Shown here in pieces: positions 21,792 through 33,232 of a DNA stretch of 64,000 nucleotides. The translations under genes and the position numbers were made by a program. Numbering within the stretch: the stretch's first letter is position 1; every line of letters begins with the position of its first letter. The notes beneath the pieces are model-generated. The model was not told where the DNA came from. It saw nothing but the letters and a program-made list of their open reading frames with translations, and searched no databases. The stretch is from positions 284,108-348,107 of the forward strand of contig NZ_WPCV01000003.1 in the NCBI RefSeq assembly GCF_018035235.1, written 5' to 3'. Source of the stretch: Citrobacter sp. On2M. GTDB lineage: Bacteria > Pseudomonadota > Gammaproteobacteria > Enterobacterales > Enterobacteriaceae.

Positions 21792-21920
21792 CTTTACACT
21801 TCACTCTTCAAGCTGCCTCTTTGTTGGCTGCATCTGCTCACCCCAGTCACTTACTTTTGTAAGCTCCAGGGGACTCACAGATTTGCCGCCTCGATGCAAC
21901 TCGAATAGTTTTGTGTAAAG
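21792..21920. repeat. Long imperfect palindromic element
   Basis: The ends CTTTACAC and GTGTAAAG are perfectly inverted, and the inner arms stay largely complementary for about 60 bp (CCCC-CTTAC-TTTT-GTAAG-GGGG at the centre, GGCTGCATCTG against CAGATTTGCCGCC further out). This is the form of a MITE-like or ERIC-like enterobacterial intergenic element. I do not recognise the named family. It fills the space between the 5' side of purE, right beside the PurR box, and the 3' end of lpxH. Confidence 0.65.
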
Positions 21921-21941
21921 AGGAACTGGGTGCCTGCAGAA

Positions 21942-22664
21942 TTAAAACGGAAAAGCGATTAGCTCAACGTCGCTGGACGTGACTTTCACCATTGAGCCTT
22001 CGGTATGCCATGCGCCTAATACCACGCGGAAAGCGGGTTGTTCATTGGCCGTGAGTTCGTGGACAGCCGGACGGTGTGTATGACCGTGAATTAACCACTG
22101 GACCTGATGTTTTTCCATCTCGTTAATCACGGCCTGCGGATTCACATCCATGATTTCCAGCGATTTACTGCTGTTGGCGGCAAGACTTCCGGCGCGCATT
22201 TTTGCGGCAATGCGCTGGCGAACGAACAGGGGCAGGGCGAGAAACAGCTTCTGTAGCCAGGGGTGATGCACTTTGGCGCGAAACGCCTGATAGCCCGCGT
22301 CGTCGGTACACAAGGTGTCGCCATGCATGATCAGTACCTTGCGGCCATACAGGTCGAGCACTTTTTCTTCGGGCAGCAGAGTCATGCCGCTTTCACGGGC
22401 AAAACGCTTGCCGAGCAGAAAGTCACGGTTGCCGTGAATAAAAAAGCAGGGGACGCCGGTGTCAGCCAACGCTTTTATCGCCACGGCCATTTCATGATGC
22501 AGCGGATTAGGATCGTCATCGCCAATCCAGGCTTCAAACAGATCGCCGAGAATGTATAGTGCATCGGCCTTGCGCGCATCGCCGGCTAAAAAACGCAGAA
22601 AACCGGCGGTGATCGCCGGTTCTTCTGTGCAGAGGTGAAGGTCTGCAATAAACAGTGTCGCCAC
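21942..22664 (-). CDS. lpxH: UDP-2,3-diacylglucosamine pyrophosphatase LpxH
   Basis: This is a 240-residue lipid A biosynthesis enzyme that cleaves UDP-2,3-diacylglucosamine to lipid X and UMP on the inner face of the membrane. All metallophosphoesterase motifs are present: DLHL at the N terminus, [25 protein letters not shown] and HGHTHRP. It follows ppiB by 2 bp on the same strand. Confidence 0.97.
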   Translation of the reverse strand: MATLFIADLHLCTEEPAITAGFLRFLAGDARKADALYILGDLFEAWIGDDDPNPLHHEMAVAIKALADTGVPCFFIHGNRDFLLGKRFARESGMTLLPEEKVLDLYGRKVLIMHGDTLCTDDAGYQAFRAKVHHPWLQKLFLALPLFVRQRIAAKMRAGSLAANSSKSLEIMDVNPQAVINEMEKHQVQWLIHGHTHRPAVHELTANEQPAFRVVLGAWHTEGSMVKVTSSDVELIAFPF

Positions 22665-22666
22665 GA

Positions 22667-23161
22667 TTACTCGCTGACGGTCACGTTTTCAATGATGACG
22701 TCTTCTTTTGGCACATCCTGGTGCATGCCGCTGCGACCGGTGGAAACGCCTTTGATTTTATCAACCACGTCCATGCCTTCAACCACTTCAGCGAACACGC
22801 AGTAACCCCAACCCTGCATGCTTTCGCCGGAGAAGTTCAGAAAGTCGTTGTCTGCAACGTTGATAAAGAACTGTGCGGTTGCGGAGTGCGGAGCCTGAGT
22901 ACGCGCCATTGCCAGCGTACCACGGGTATTTTTCAGACCGTTGTTCGCTTCGTTTTTGATCGCTTCTTTCGTGGCTTTTTGCTTCATGCCCGGCTCGAAA
23001 CCGCCGCCCTGGATCATGAAACCGTTAATAACACGGTGGAAAATGGTGTTGTTATAAAAACCTTCGCGGCAGTAGTCCAGGAAGTTTTTAACTGTTTCAG
23101 GCGCTTTATCATCAAACGTTTTGATTACGATATCGCCGTGATTAGTGTGGAAAGTAACCAT
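22667..23161 (-). CDS. ppiB: Cytoplasmic peptidyl-prolyl isomerase B
   Basis: This is a 164-residue cyclophilin without signal peptide, so cytoplasmic. The cyclophilin core [13 protein letters not shown], the catalytic arginine in FHR, and [12 protein letters not shown] are present. It is divergent from cysS and runs straight into lpxH. Confidence 0.97.
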   Translation of the reverse strand: MVTFHTNHGDIVIKTFDDKAPETVKNFLDYCREGFYNNTIFHRVINGFMIQGGGFEPGMKQKATKEAIKNEANNGLKNTRGTLAMARTQAPHSATAQFFINVADNDFLNFSGESMQGWGYCVFAEVVEGMDVVDKIKGVSTGRSGMHQDVPKEDVIIENVTVSE

Positions 23162-23334
23162 TTTTGCATCCTGTTCCGATAGATTGGTGCTTCGACCCCG
23201 TCAAGGGTCAGAGTTAGGGGTGTGTTATAGCATAACCGCAAGCTGCGATCACCTCGCAAAGTGTGCTGCTTCCGGTCTCAATTATGGGTATTATACAGAC
23301 TTTACTATCCACACACGTCTACACGGAATCTTCG

Positions 23335-24720
23335 ATGTTAAAAATCTTTAATACACTGACGCGCCAAAAAGAGGAATTCAAACCTATTCATGCCGGGGAA
23401 GTCGGCATGTACGTGTGTGGTATTACCGTTTACGATCTCTGTCATATTGGCCACGGACGTACCTTCGTTTCTTTCGACGTCGTTGCACGCTATCTGCGCT
23501 TCCTCGGCTATAAGCTGAAGTATGTGCGCAACATTACCGATATCGATGACAAAATCATCAAGCGCGCGAATGAAAACGGTGAAAGCTTTGTCGCGTTGGT
23601 TGATCGTATGATTGCGGAAATGCATAGCGATTTTGATGCGCTGAATATTCTGCGCCCGGATCTGGAACCGCGCGCGACGCATCATATTGCCGAGATTATT
23701 GAAATCACCGAACAGCTGATCGCCAAAGGTCACGCCTATGTTGCCGATAATGGCGACGTGATGTTCGACGTCCCGACTGATCCGAACTACGGTCAGTTGT
23801 CACGCCAGGATCTGGATCAGCTTCAGGCTGGCGCTCGCGTTGACGTGGTTGACGTGAAGCGCAACCCGATGGACTTCGTGCTGTGGAAAATGTCCAAAGA
23901 GGGCGAGCCGAGCTGGCCGTCACCGTGGGGCGCGGGCCGTCCGGGCTGGCACATTGAATGTTCTGCGATGAACTGCAAACAGTTGGGCAATCATTTTGAT
24001 ATTCACGGCGGCGGTTCAGACCTGATGTTCCCGCACCATGAAAACGAAATTGCGCAGTCTACCTGTGCGCACGACGGTGAATACGTCAATTACTGGATGC
24101 ACTCCGGAATGGTGATGGTTGACCGTGAGAAAATGTCCAAATCGCTGGGCAACTTCTTTACCGTGCGCGACGTGCTGAAATACTACGACGCCGAAACCAT
24201 TCGCTACTTCCTGATGTCCGGCCATTATCGCAGCCAGTTGAACTACAGCGAAGAGAACCTGAAACAGGCACGCTCTGCGCTGGAGCGTCTGTATACTGCG
24301 CTGCGCGGCACTGACAAGTCCGTTGCTCCAGCCGGCGGCGAAGCCTTTGAAGCGCGCTTCATTGAAGCGATGGATGACGACTTCAACACGCCGGAAGCCT
24401 ACTCCGTACTGTTTGATATGGCCCGTGAGGTTAACCGCCTGAAGGGTGAAGATATGGCGGCGGCTAATGGTATGGCTGCGCATCTGCGTAAGCTCTCCAG
24501 CGTGCTGGGCCTGCTGGAACAGGAGCCAGAAGCCTTCCTGCAAAGCGGTGCGCAGGCGGATGACGGTGAAGTTACTGAAATTGAAGCGTTAATCCAACAG
24601 CGTCTGGATGCCCGTAAAGCGAAGGACTGGGCGGCAGCCGACGCCGCGCGTGATCGCCTCAACGAGATGGGCATCGTGCTGGAAGACGGTCCGCAGGGCA
24701 CCACCTGGCGTCGTAAGTAA
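23335..24720 (+). CDS. cysS: Cysteinyl-tRNA synthetase CysS
   Basis: This is a 461-residue class I synthetase. HIGH is at residues 37-40, the zinc ligand C28 lies just before it, and KMSKS is near residue 267. The remaining zinc ligands (a cysteine in ECSAMN and H/E in HHENEI) are also present. Start 23335 ([10 protein letters not shown]) equals the E. coli start; the upstream in-frame ATG at 23263 lies in the promoter region. Confidence 0.97.
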   Translation: MLKIFNTLTRQKEEFKPIHAGEVGMYVCGITVYDLCHIGHGRTFVSFDVVARYLRFLGYKLKYVRNITDIDDKIIKRANENGESFVALVDRMIAEMHSDFDALNILRPDLEPRATHHIAEIIEITEQLIAKGHAYVADNGDVMFDVPTDPNYGQLSRQDLDQLQAGARVDVVDVKRNPMDFVLWKMSKEGEPSWPSPWGAGRPGWHIECSAMNCKQLGNHFDIHGGGSDLMFPHHENEIAQSTCAHDGEYVNYWMHSGMVMVDREKMSKSLGNFFTVRDVLKYYDAETIRYFLMSGHYRSQLNYSEENLKQARSALERLYTALRGTDKSVAPAGGEAFEARFIEAMDDDFNTPEAYSVLFDMAREVNRLKGEDMAAANGMAAHLRKLSSVLGLLEQEPEAFLQSGAQADDGEVTEIEALIQQRLDARKAKDWAAADAARDRLNEMGIVLEDGPQGTTWRRK

Positions 24721-24730
24721 CACTCTATAT

Positions 24731-24808
24731 TGCCGGATGGCGGCTTACGCCTTATCCGGCCTACGATGGAATGATCGGTAGGCCTGATAAGCGTAGCGCC
24801 ATCAGGCA
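24731..24808. repeat. BIME (paired REP elements)
   Basis: Two REP palindromes, GCCGGATGGCGGCTTACGCC with TTATCCGGC and GGCCTGATAAGCGTAGCGCC with ATCAGGC, stand head-to-head between the converging ends of cysS and ybcI. Confidence 0.8.
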
Positions 24809-24811
24809 CTA

Positions 24812-25336
24812 TTAATGACGTTTGTACCACCACAGCACACCCATCATCATAACGCCCGGCAGCCAAACCCACATCAGCTCCGAAATTATTACCTGATGCC
24901 CATATGGTGTGGCGTAGCGTGATAGCGCGAACGGGGCGACTTTAATCACCTGCCACGGTGCGAAGAACCGTTCATCCGACCACGGCCACAGCCAGCCGAC
25001 GCCTTTACCGCCGGTGGTGACAGAATCCAGCAGGCTATGCGACAACAGTGAAACCGTCAGGAATAACCAGCAGCGAATCAGTCCGGCTTTAAACCATCGT
25101 CGGCCAATGATTACGCACAGCAGCGGTACCACGAAGGCGAACAGCAGTGAGTGGGTAAATCCACGGTGGCCAAACACATTGCCATAGGCGACACCGAACT
25201 TAAATGACAACACATCGGCATCTGGCAGCATAGCCAGAACGACGCCAGTAAACAGTAAGCGCGGGGGGATGACTTTAAGTCCGAGACCTAACCCTAAGCA
25301 GAGTGGCACGGCTGCGTGGGTAACAATTGTTGGCAT
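24812..25336 (-). CDS. ybcI: YbcI, YdjM-like membrane metal-dependent hydrolase
   Basis: This is a 174-residue inner-membrane protein of the DUF457/YdjM family. Metal-ligand-like residues occur at H7, LPDADV, GHRGFTHS and SHSLLDS, set in hydrophobic helices. E. coli YbcI is the ortholog by context (next to ybcJ and folD). The physiological substrate is unknown. Confidence 0.88.
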   Translation of the reverse strand: MPTIVTHAAVPLCLGLGLGLKVIPPRLLFTGVVLAMLPDADVLSFKFGVAYGNVFGHRGFTHSLLFAFVVPLLCVIIGRRWFKAGLIRCWLFLTVSLLSHSLLDSVTTGGKGVGWLWPWSDERFFAPWQVIKVAPFALSRYATPYGHQVIISELMWVWLPGVMMMGVLWWYKRH

Positions 25337-25423
25337 GATGATCGCTTCGTGTGGAAAAACGACATGCTAACAATTCGCTGTGAAGTGGTGATGAAGTTAT
25401 TATCTGAAAATGAGAGAGGAAGT

Positions 25424-25453
25424 AGCCGGACAGGGGGTTAACCTCATCCGGCA
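25424..25453. repeat. REP-like element
   Basis: TAGCCGGACAGGGGG and CCTCATCCGGCA make a degenerate REP palindrome downstream of ybcJ. Confidence 0.6.
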
Positions 25454-25460
25454 CCAGGGA

Positions 25461-25673
25461 TCATGCCACGACGGTAATGCTTTGGCCTTCAAAGCTTACG
25501 GTCTGTCCGGCAACGATTTTGCAGCGCTTACGCGTTTCTACTACACCATCGACCTTCACCAACCCTTCGCCAATGGCGATTTTTGCCTGGGCGCCGCTTT
25601 CACTCCAGCCTTCCAGCTTCAGCAGATCGCAGAGTTCAACATGTGGGTGTTTCCCCAGTGAAAATGTGGCCAT
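25461..25673 (-). CDS. ybcJ: S4-domain RNA-binding protein YbcJ
   Basis: This is a 70-residue protein made of one S4-like fold (VELCDLLKLEGWSESGAQAK, EGLVKVDGVVETRKRCKIVA). E. coli YbcJ has the same fold and is thought to bind RNA. It is one base from the end of folD and probably cotranscribed with it. Confidence 0.92.
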   Translation of the reverse strand: MATFSLGKHPHVELCDLLKLEGWSESGAQAKIAIGEGLVKVDGVVETRKRCKIVAGQTVSFEGQSITVVA

Positions 25674-25674
25674 C

Positions 25675-26541
25675 TTAAACGTCCTTTACATCATGATATT
25701 CAACACACGCCTGGAGCGTGTTTTCGATAAGTGTGGCGACGGTCATTGGGCCTACGCCGCCTGGGACAGGCGTGATATATGACGCGCGTGCGGCAGCATC
25801 TTCAAAGACCACATCGCCAACAACCTTACCATTCTCCAGACGGTTGATGCCGACATCAATCACAATTGCGCCTTTTTTGATCCACTCACCGGGAATAAAG
25901 CCCGGTTTACCGACGGCAACAATTAGCAGATCGGCATGCTCAACGTGGCGACGCAGATCTTTGGTGAAGCGATGGGTAACGGTGGTGGTGCAGCCAGCCA
26001 GCAGCAGTTCCATGCTCATCGGGCGACCGACAATGTTTGAAGCGCCAATGACGACCGCATTCAGGCCGTAGGTGTCGATGTTGTAACGCTCAAGCAGGGT
26101 CACAATACCGCGCGGGGTACATGGACGCAGGCGCGGCGCACGCTGGCACAGACGACCGACGTTATACGGGTGGAAACCGTCAACGTCTTTATCCGGTGCA
26201 ATACGCTCCAGCACTTTAACGTTGTCGATACCGGCAGGTAACGGCAGTTGTACCAGAATACCGTCGATGGTGGTATCTGCATTGAGCGTATCGATCAGCT
26301 CAAGAAGCTCCGCCTCGCTGGTGGTTTCGGGCAGGTCATAGGAGCGGGAGACGAACCCCACTTCGTCGCAGGCTTTGCGTTTACTCGCGACGTAAATTTG
26401 CGAAGCCGGGTTGCTACCTACCAGCACAACAGCCAGGCCCGGAGCGCGTAATCCAGCCGCTAAACGCGCCTGAACTTTTTGAGCAACCTCAGAGCGCACC
26501 TGCTGCGCAATCGTTTTACCGTCAATAATCTTTGCTGCCAT
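25675..26541 (-). CDS. folD: Methylenetetrahydrofolate dehydrogenase/cyclohydrolase FolD
   Basis: This is a 288-residue bifunctional enzyme interconverting 5,10-methylene-THF and 10-formyl-THF with NADP. The catalytic lysine sits in [13 protein letters not shown], and the folate and cofactor motifs [18 protein letters not shown] and [13 protein letters not shown] are intact. Confidence 0.97.
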   Translation of the reverse strand: MAAKIIDGKTIAQQVRSEVAQKVQARLAAGLRAPGLAVVLVGSNPASQIYVASKRKACDEVGFVSRSYDLPETTSEAELLELIDTLNADTTIDGILVQLPLPAGIDNVKVLERIAPDKDVDGFHPYNVGRLCQRAPRLRPCTPRGIVTLLERYNIDTYGLNAVVIGASNIVGRPMSMELLLAGCTTTVTHRFTKDLRRHVEHADLLIVAVGKPGFIPGEWIKKGAIVIDVGINRLENGKVVGDVVFEDAAARASYITPVPGGVGPMTVATLIENTLQACVEYHDVKDV

Positions 26542-27112
26542 CAGAGAGAGGATTCCGTCTGTTACGTTAAATCGAAGGGGATGCCACTATTTTGTCAGAA
26601 GCGGGACGTGCTGTCAGTTTTCGTTTGCGTTTTTATGTGCGCCAGGGCTGTCACGGGCTGGAAATGGTGTCAGTACAGAGACTAAAGTCTAACGAATAAA
26701 TGATGAGCACGCTAATTAAAATTAACGTGAATGAAACATCTCATCACCCTGGGTTTTCTATGGGTAATGCTTCATAAACCAGACTGTTACGTACTATTAA
26801 GGCGGCATTTAGGTAATATTAACCAAGACTTTTCTTAGATCTCATTAAGAATTAGCCAGGGCTATTAAAAGGATTTGCAGGTATTTTTCATTAATTGAAA
26901 TGTTTAATTTATCGCTGTGACGAATAGTCATATTCGCGAAGGATAATTAGTAAATCAAATACTCAGGAGAGTCAGGGTAAAAGGTTAGCTAATTCTCTTA
27001 CGATATATATCTTTACAGGATGCAGAGATAATTAGCCTGACATTTAATGTCGATAATGAAAACGGATCCCGCAGGATGCTGGAGCCGGATGTGTGTAATT
27101 CAAGGGAAATCC
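26542..27112 (+). promoter_or_regulatory. fimA upstream region
   Basis: This is a 571-bp AT-rich gap between folD and fimA with no convincing gene. It must carry the fimA promoter and, by analogy with Salmonella, FimZ-binding sites. I see no pair of short inverted repeats of the kind that flank the invertible fimS element of E. coli and no recombinase gene nearby. Phase control by the FimZ/Y/W circuit is therefore the likely mode. Confidence 0.45.
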
Positions 27113-27667
27113 ATGAAACGTAAATTAATGACCTCTTCTGTTATTGCCAGCCTGATGTTAGTCGCAGGTGCTGCGGTTGCAGCCGATCCGGTAAGCGTGA
27201 GCGGCGGTACTGTGCATTTTGAAGGTGAACTGGTCAATGCAGCCTGTGCAGTCAGTACTCAGTCATCCGATCAGGTTGTCACTTTAGGCCAGTATCGTAC
27301 TGCCAGTTTTGCCGCAGTGGGTGATACAACAGCACAAATTCCGTTCTCCATCGTGCTGAATGACTGCGATCCTGCCGTTGCTGCGACGGCGGCCGTGGCT
27401 TTCTCTGGTCAGGCGGATGCCACCAACTCGGCTCTGCTGGCTGTTTCTTCAGGGAATAACACCACCACCGCTGGCGGTGTAGGTATCGAGATTCTGGACA
27501 ACGCCTCTACTGCGCTGAAACCTGATGGCGCGACCTTCTCTACCGCTCAGGCGCTGGTAGAAGGAACCAACACCCTGCGTTTCTCTGCGCGTTATAAAGC
27601 GACTGCCGCAAGCGCTACGCCGGGTCAGGCAAATGCCGACGCAACGTTCATCATGAAGTACGAATAA
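27113..27667 (+). CDS. fimA: Type 1 fimbrial major subunit FimA
   Basis: This is a 184-residue pilin. The signal peptide is cleaved after GAAVA. The mature protein has the two pilin cysteines (C in VNAACAV and C in LNDCDP), the strand-exchange N terminus, and the penultimate tyrosine in the C-terminal beta strand (ATFIMKYE). It resembles Salmonella FimA closely. The start at 27113 (MKRKLMTS) follows AAGGGAAATCC. A longer in-frame reading from 27047 would put 22 residues before the signal peptide. Confidence 0.95.
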   Translation: MKRKLMTSSVIASLMLVAGAAVAADPVSVSGGTVHFEGELVNAACAVSTQSSDQVVTLGQYRTASFAAVGDTTAQIPFSIVLNDCDPAVAATAAVAFSGQADATNSALLAVSSGNNTTTAGGVGIEILDNASTALKPDGATFSTAQALVEGTNTLRFSARYKATAASATPGQANADATFIMKYE

Positions 27668-27735
27668 GCCGTTTTGAGTTGCGCAAGGATGACGTTCGCC
27701 TCAATGGATGAGGCAATATCCGGGGATGATGAAGG

Positions 27736-28278
27736 ATGCGGCAGATGATAGGGAAAGGCGTAGCGCTGGCAGGAATGCTGTGCGTAATGCCTGTGTTTGC
27801 ACATACGGTGATACTGGAAAGTGGTCGCCTCCACTTACGTGGACAGCTCGTCAATGGTGCTTGTACGGTCGCCACTGACAGTCAGAATATGCGGGTGCAA
27901 ATGGGGCAGTATCGTACGAATGCTTTCTCCGGGACGGGAAGCTTCGCCTCTACCAGTGTTCCGTTTTCACTGCGCTTAACGTCGTGCAGCGCCGATGTTT
28001 ATGACCATGTTGGGATTGCCTTTGCAGGCGTGACGCCAGCCGAAGATCCCCAGGTTTTTCTTGCAAGCGGTGATGCGTCTGCGGCTTCGGGGATCGGTCT
28101 GGCATTATTTGATGAGCGTCAACGGCAAATTATTCCGAATGCGCTGCCGCTTCATTATGCGCCAATTATAACGCAAGAAATGACGTTTCATTTCACTGCT
28201 CGCTATCGGGCTGTATCGGAAAATATAACCCCGGGAACGCTTCGTTCAGACGTGTGGTTTACGTTGGTTTATCCCTGA
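27736..28278 (+). CDS. fimI: Fimbrial minor subunit FimI
   Basis: This is a 180-residue pilin-like protein with a signal peptide (cleavage near PVFA), the paired cysteines (GACTV and TSCSAD) and a C-terminal pilin strand (DVWFTLVYP). FimI of other type 1 systems is thought to terminate the rod at the usher. It lies 68 bp after fimA. Confidence 0.9.
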   Translation: MRQMIGKGVALAGMLCVMPVFAHTVILESGRLHLRGQLVNGACTVATDSQNMRVQMGQYRTNAFSGTGSFASTSVPFSLRLTSCSADVYDHVGIAFAGVTPAEDPQVFLASGDASAASGIGLALFDERQRQIIPNALPLHYAPIITQEMTFHFTARYRAVSENITPGTLRSDVWFTLVYP

Positions 28279-28320
28279 TTTATTTCCCAACGATAATCGC
28301 ATCAAAGGTATTTGTAGCTT

Positions 28321-29013
28321 ATGTCTAATTATCTGAAATCAGGTTTTATCCTTTTTCTGGCCTTATTTTCTGCTGCCAGTGTTCATGCTGCTGGCGGTAT
28401 TGCATTAGGCGCCACTCGCGTTATTTATCCGGCTGATGCCAAACAAACGTCCCTGTCTATTGGCAATAGCGATACCAAAGAACGTTACCTGGTAAATTCA
28501 TGGATTGAGAATAGCGCAGGTGTTAAAGAAAAATCGTTTGTGGTTACACCTCCACTGTTTGTTAGCGAACCCAAAAGCGAAAACACGCTGCGTATCATCT
28601 ATGCAGGTGTTCCGCTACCCAAAGACCGTGAGTCGCTGTTCTGGATGAACGTAAAAGCCATTCCGTCAGTCAATAAAAACAGCCTTGAGGGCAAAAACGT
28701 TTTACAACTGGCGATCCTGTCACGTATCAAACTTTTCGTGCGTCCGAATAATTTGCCGCAAATCCCGGAAGATGCGCCGGGGATGTTGACGTTTGCCCGT
28801 TCCGGCAATCACCTGAAAATTAACAATCCGTCAGCGTATTACGTCACGTTGGTCAATCTCAACGTGGGGAAAACGAAGGTAGATAACGTGATGGTTGCAC
28901 CGAAAAGCGATGCACAGGTTCTGTTACCAACGGGCGTGCAGGGCAACGTTACGTTCCAGACGGTCAATGATTATGGCGCTGTGACCCCGGCCAAAACGGT
29001 TAGTGTGCGTTGA
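28321..29013 (+). CDS. fimC: Periplasmic fimbrial chaperone FimC
   Basis: This is a 230-residue PapD-type chaperone with a signal peptide ending in VHA, the conserved arginine in ATRVIYP and the lysine in [10 protein letters not shown] that anchor subunit C termini, and the subunit-binding G1 strand. It donates a strand to pilins and brings them to the usher FimD. Confidence 0.94.
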   Translation: MSNYLKSGFILFLALFSAASVHAAGGIALGATRVIYPADAKQTSLSIGNSDTKERYLVNSWIENSAGVKEKSFVVTPPLFVSEPKSENTLRIIYAGVPLPKDRESLFWMNVKAIPSVNKNSLEGKNVLQLAILSRIKLFVRPNNLPQIPEDAPGMLTFARSGNHLKINNPSAYYVTLVNLNVGKTKVDNVMVAPKSDAQVLLPTGVQGNVTFQTVNDYGAVTPAKTVSVR

Positions 29014-29020
29014 GATAACG

Positions 29021-31642
29021 ATGAATAAGACAACGTATTTTCCTGGCCTGTTTCCGGGGGTTACGCCACCGCTGGCGGGGGTGGCGTTGTCCACGCTGGC
29101 GGCGCTTTTTCCCTCTCTCAGCTACGGGGAAAGCTATTTTAATCCGGCCTTTTTATCTGCGGATACGGCAACCGTGGCGGATTTATCACGTTTTGAAAAA
29201 GGCAATCACCAGCCTGAAGGTGTCTATCGTGTGGATATCTGGCGCAATGATGAGTTTGTTGCCACTCAGGATATTCGTTTTGTCACCAGTGCGGCAAAAG
29301 CAGGCGAGAAGTCTGGCGGGTTGATGCCGTGCTTTGGGCTCGACTGGGTGAAGCGTCTTGGCGTCAATATCGCCGCGTTTCCGGCACTCAGTAAGGATCC
29401 TAACGATACCTGTATCAATCTACCTGAAGCGATTCCAGGCAGCGAGATTGCGTTTGATTTTTCTACCCTGCGACTAAACATCAGCCTGCCACAGGCCTCG
29501 ATGTTAAACAGCGCGCGCGGCTATATTCCACCGGAAGAGTGGGATGAAGGCATTCCGGCCGCGCTGGTTAACTACAGTTTCACCGGCAGCCGTGGTAGTG
29601 ATACGGACAGCTATTTTCTGAGTATGCTCAGTGGTCTGAACTATGGCCCCTGGCGGTTGAGAAACAACGGTGCCTGGAGCTATTCCAAGGGCGACGGGTA
29701 CCGCTCACAAAGCTGGAAAAACATCGGCACATGGCTTCAGCGCGCGATTATCCCGCTGAAGGGGGAACTGGTGATGGGCGACAGCAACACCGGCAACGAC
29801 GTTTTTGACAGCGTCGGTTTTCGCGGTGCGCGCCTTTACTCCTCTGACAGTATGTATCCCGACAGCTTACAGGGCTATGCGCCAACCGTTCGTGGCATTG
29901 CGCGTACCGCCGCGAAACTGACCATTCGCCAGAATGGCTATGTGATTTATCAAAGCTATGTTTCACCCGGCGCTTTCTCGATAACCGATCTTAACCCGAC
30001 ATCGTCCAGCGGCGATCTTGAGGTCACGGTGGATGAGAAGGACGGCAGCCAACAACGCTATACGGTGCCTTACTCCACGGTTCCTTTATTACAGCGGGAA
30101 GGGCGTTTCAAATATGACGTGGTCGCCGGGGATTTTCGCAGCGGCAATAGCCAACAGTCTTCTCCGTTCTTTTTCCAGGGAACATTAATTGCCGGGTTAC
30201 CAGAAGGCTACACCGCGTATGGTGGGACGCAGTTGGCCTCACGCTACACCGCGTTAGTTTTAGGCACAGGCCGAAACCTGGGGGACTGGGGGGCGGTTTC
30301 AGTCGATCTAACCCATGCTCGCAGCCAACTGGCGGATGACAGTACGCATCAGGGGCAGTCATTGCGTTTTCTGTATGCGAAATCGCTGAACAATTTTGGC
30401 ACCAACTTTCAGTTGTTGGGATATCGCTACTCTACGCGTGGTTTCTACACCCTCGACGATGTGGCGTATCGCAGTATGGAAGGTTATGAGTACGAATACG
30501 ACAGCGAAGGCAATCGCCACGATGTGCCCGATGTGAAGAGTTACCACAACCTGAACTACAGCAAAAAAGGCCGTTTCCAGATCAACATTTCGCAAAATCT
30601 GGGGGATTACGGATCGCTGTATATCTCGGGTAGCCAGCAGACATACTGGAACACTTCAGACACCAATACCTGGTATCAACTGGGCTATGCCAGCGGCTGG
30701 CAGGGGATTAGCTATTCACTATCCTGGTCGTGGAATGAATCGGTTGGCATCTCCGACACCGATCGTATTGTCGCGTTCAATATGTCAATACCGTTCAGCC
30801 TGCTGAGCGGACGGCGCTACTCGCGAGATAGCGCTTTCGATCGCACCTACGCCACCTTTAATGCCAACCGTAATAGCAATGGACAAAATAGCTGGCAGAG
30901 CGGGATCGGCGGTACGTTGCTGGATGGACGCAACCTGAGCTACAGCGTGAATCAGGGGCACAGCAGCACCAATGGCTACAGTGGAAACGCCAGTGCCAAC
31001 TGGCAGGCGGCCTATGGCACGCTGGGCGTGGGATACAACTACGATCGCGATCAGCATGACTACAACTGGCAGCTCTCCGGCGGCGTGGTTGGGCATGCGG
31101 ACGGCATTACGCTCAGTCAGCCTCTGGGCGATACCAACGTGTTGATTAAAGCGCCTGGTGCACAGGGGGTGCGGATAGAAAACCAGACCGGCGTTCAAAC
31201 CGACTGGCGTGGATACGCGGTGATGCCGTATGCCACCGTCTATCGCTATAACCGCGTCGCGTTAGACACCAATTCCATGAATAACAATACCGATGTGGAA
31301 AATAACGTCAGCAGCGTCGTGCCAACGCAAGGGGCACTGGTGCGAGCGGCGTTTGATACGCGAATCGGCGTGCGGGCGCTGATTACCGCCAGACATGCCA
31401 GTAAACCCGTGCCGTTTGGTTCTATTGTGCGGGAAAACACCAGCGGCGTGACCAGTATGGTGGGCGAAGACGGGCAAATTTATCTCAGTGGTCTGCCGCT
31501 CAAAGGCGAGTTGCTGATCCAGTGGGGAGAAGGCGCAAACGCTCGCTGCGTGGCGCGCTATGCCTTGCCTGAGGATAGCCTGAAACAGGCGGTGACGCTC
31601 ACGAACGTGACGTGCGAATCTCCAACGGCACGACAGGAATAA
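29021..31642 (+). CDS. fimD: Outer-membrane fimbrial usher FimD
   Basis: This is an 873-residue usher. The N-terminal domain (FNPAFLSAD), the long beta barrel with plug, and the two C-terminal Ig-like domains with a disulfide (CVARY and TNVTCES) are in order. Start 29021 is 7 bp after the fimC stop and gives a usable signal sequence; an in-frame reading from 29003 overlaps fimC. It assembles and secretes the fimbria. Confidence 0.94.
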   Translation: MNKTTYFPGLFPGVTPPLAGVALSTLAALFPSLSYGESYFNPAFLSADTATVADLSRFEKGNHQPEGVYRVDIWRNDEFVATQDIRFVTSAAKAGEKSGGLMPCFGLDWVKRLGVNIAAFPALSKDPNDTCINLPEAIPGSEIAFDFSTLRLNISLPQASMLNSARGYIPPEEWDEGIPAALVNYSFTGSRGSDTDSYFLSMLSGLNYGPWRLRNNGAWSYSKGDGYRSQSWKNIGTWLQRAIIPLKGELVMGDSNTGNDVFDSVGFRGARLYSSDSMYPDSLQGYAPTVRGIARTAAKLTIRQNGYVIYQSYVSPGAFSITDLNPTSSSGDLEVTVDEKDGSQQRYTVPYSTVPLLQREGRFKYDVVAGDFRSGNSQQSSPFFFQGTLIAGLPEGYTAYGGTQLASRYTALVLGTGRNLGDWGAVSVDLTHARSQLADDSTHQGQSLRFLYAKSLNNFGTNFQLLGYRYSTRGFYTLDDVAYRSMEGYEYEYDSEGNRHDVPDVKSYHNLNYSKKGRFQINISQNLGDYGSLYISGSQQTYWNTSDTNTWYQLGYASGWQGISYSLSWSWNESVGISDTDRIVAFNMSIPFSLLSGRRYSRDSAFDRTYATFNANRNSNGQNSWQSGIGGTLLDGRNLSYSVNQGHSSTNGYSGNASANWQAAYGTLGVGYNYDRDQHDYNWQLSGGVVGHADGITLSQPLGDTNVLIKAPGAQGVRIENQTGVQTDWRGYAVMPYATVYRYNRVALDTNSMNNNTDVENNVSSVVPTQGALVRAAFDTRIGVRALITARHASKPVPFGSIVRENTSGVTSMVGEDGQIYLSGLPLKGELLIQWGEGANARCVARYALPEDSLKQAVTLTNVTCESPTARQE

Positions 31643-31646
31643 TACG

Positions 31647-32654
31647 ATGAAAAGACAAACGGGTTTATTACTGGGAAGCGCTTTATTGTTGATTGCCCAT
31701 TCATCATGGGCGACGGTCTGCCAGAACTCGAATGGCACGCCAACGGATGTTTTTTACGATTTGTCGAATGTCTTTAACAGCAGCAACAACCAGCCGGGAC
31801 AGGTGGTAACGTTACCGGAAAAATCGGGCTGGATTGGCGTGAATGCCACCTGTCCGGCCGGAACGACGGTGAATTACACTTACCGAAGCTATGTTACTGA
31901 ACTTCCGGTGCAAAGTACCGAGGGCGGTTTTCAGTATCTGAAGCTCAATGACTACCTGCTGGGAGCCATGAGCATCACCGACAGCTATGCCGGACTATTT
32001 TATCCCCCGCGTAGCTATATCCGTATGGGGACTCACCCCAACGTACCTAAACAGCAGCCTTTTGGCGTAATGGATTCAAAGCTGGTGTTTAAACTCAAAG
32101 TGATCCGTCCGTTTATTAATATGGTTCCGATTCCGCGGCAGACGATGTTCAGTGTTTATGTCACGACCAGTACCGGGGATGCGCTAAGTACGCCGGTGTA
32201 TACCATCAGCTACAGCGGCAAGGTGGAGGTTCCACAAAACTGTGAAGTGAATGCCGGGCAGATTGTCGAGTTTGATTTTGGTGATATTGGCGCATCGCTA
32301 TTCAGCAAGGCGGGAGCGGGAAACCGGCCCGAAGGCATCAATCCGCAGACCAAAACGGTGGCGATAAAATGTACCAACGTCGCGGCACAGGCCTACTTAA
32401 CCATGCGTGTAGAGGCTGAGAAAGCCACCGGACAAATGATGGTATCTGACAACCCGGATTTAGGTTTTATCGTCGCCGATAGCAGTGGTAACCCGCTGAC
32501 GCCTAACAATTTGTCCAGCAATATCCCCTTTCAATTGGATGATAACGCCGCAGCCAGGGTCGGTATTCGGGCATGGCCGGTCAGCGTGACGGGGAATAAA
32601 CCTACCGAAGGGCCTTTTACGGCTCGTGGCTATCTGCGAGTGGATTATGACTAA
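31647..32654 (+). CDS. fimH: Fimbrial tip adhesin FimH
   Basis: This is a 335-residue two-domain adhesin. The signal peptide is cleaved after SSWA. The lectin domain (about residues 23-190, beginning TVCQNSNG) is followed by a pilin domain (VEVPQNCEVNAG to YLRVDYD) lacking its own G strand. It starts 4 bp after fimD. It resembles Salmonella rather than E. coli FimH in its lectin domain; mannose binding is probable but not demonstrable from sequence. Confidence 0.92.
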   Translation: MKRQTGLLLGSALLLIAHSSWATVCQNSNGTPTDVFYDLSNVFNSSNNQPGQVVTLPEKSGWIGVNATCPAGTTVNYTYRSYVTELPVQSTEGGFQYLKLNDYLLGAMSITDSYAGLFYPPRSYIRMGTHPNVPKQQPFGVMDSKLVFKLKVIRPFINMVPIPRQTMFSVYVTTSTGDALSTPVYTISYSGKVEVPQNCEVNAGQIVEFDFGDIGASLFSKAGAGNRPEGINPQTKTVAIKCTNVAAQAYLTMRVEAEKATGQMMVSDNPDLGFIVADSSGNPLTPNNLSSNIPFQLDDNAAARVGIRAWPVSVTGNKPTEGPFTARGYLRVDYD

Positions 32655-33183
32655 TAAGCCAATGCCATCCACATGGGGACTTCTGACGATGGTGTCCCTG
32701 CTGACATTTAGTTTGTTGTGCCATGCCTCCTCGTCGCTGGGTGAAATCAATATTGAACTGCGTGGTAATGTGGTGGACTTTACCTGCGCAGTGATTGCCA
32801 GCGACAGCAATAAGTCGGTGGAGTTAGGGACCTGGCCGACAAAGCAGCTTCAGACCAGCGGAGATACCACTCAACCGGTCGCGTTTACGCTGAAGCTTGA
32901 AGGTTGCCCGCCGGGATCCGCTTCGATAACGTTTTCCGGTACTCCGGCTCCGGGCACGACGCTGCTGGCGCTCGATGATGTGGTCATGGCGCAAAAGGTG
33001 GCGATTGAACTGCACGACAGCGACCGTACGCGACTGCCTCTTGAGCAGGCCAGCGAGTCAGTGAGTATTGATGAGAACGGCAATGCCACACTAACCTTTT
33101 TCGCTAACTACATCGCGTTAGCTGATGGGGTTCAGCCAGGTGTTGCCAGGGCTGATGCCACGTTTATGATTAACTATAACTAA
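32647..33183 (+). CDS. fimF: Fimbrial tip adaptor subunit FimF
   Basis: This is a 178-residue minor pilin with a signal sequence, the paired cysteines (DFTCAV and LEGCPPG) and a C-terminal donor strand motif. Start 32647 overlaps the last 8 bp of fimH. It joins FimH to the rod. A reading from 32626 is possible but would need a longer overlap. Confidence 0.9.
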   Translation: MTNKPMPSTWGLLTMVSLLTFSLLCHASSSLGEINIELRGNVVDFTCAVIASDSNKSVELGTWPTKQLQTSGDTTQPVAFTLKLEGCPPGSASITFSGTPAPGTTLLALDDVVMAQKVAIELHDSDRTRLPLEQASESVSIDENGNATLTFFANYIALADGVQPGVARADATFMINYN

Positions 33184-33199
33184 TCAATGCGCTGACAAG

Positions 33200-33232
33200 A
33201 CGCTCCCGAACGACATCTCGCCGGGAGTGTTA
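33200..33232. terminator. Bidirectional terminator between fimF and fimZ
   Basis: ACGCTCCCG and CGGGAGTGT form a 9-bp stem with a 13-nt loop, between the converging fimF and fimZ. A short T-rich stretch follows on the top strand. Confidence 0.7.

Noticed and set aside
26542..27112. Invertible fimA promoter element like fimS of E. coli
   Set aside because: No short inverted repeats flanking a promoter and no FimB/FimE-type recombinase nearby; the cluster is of the FimZ/Y/W type.
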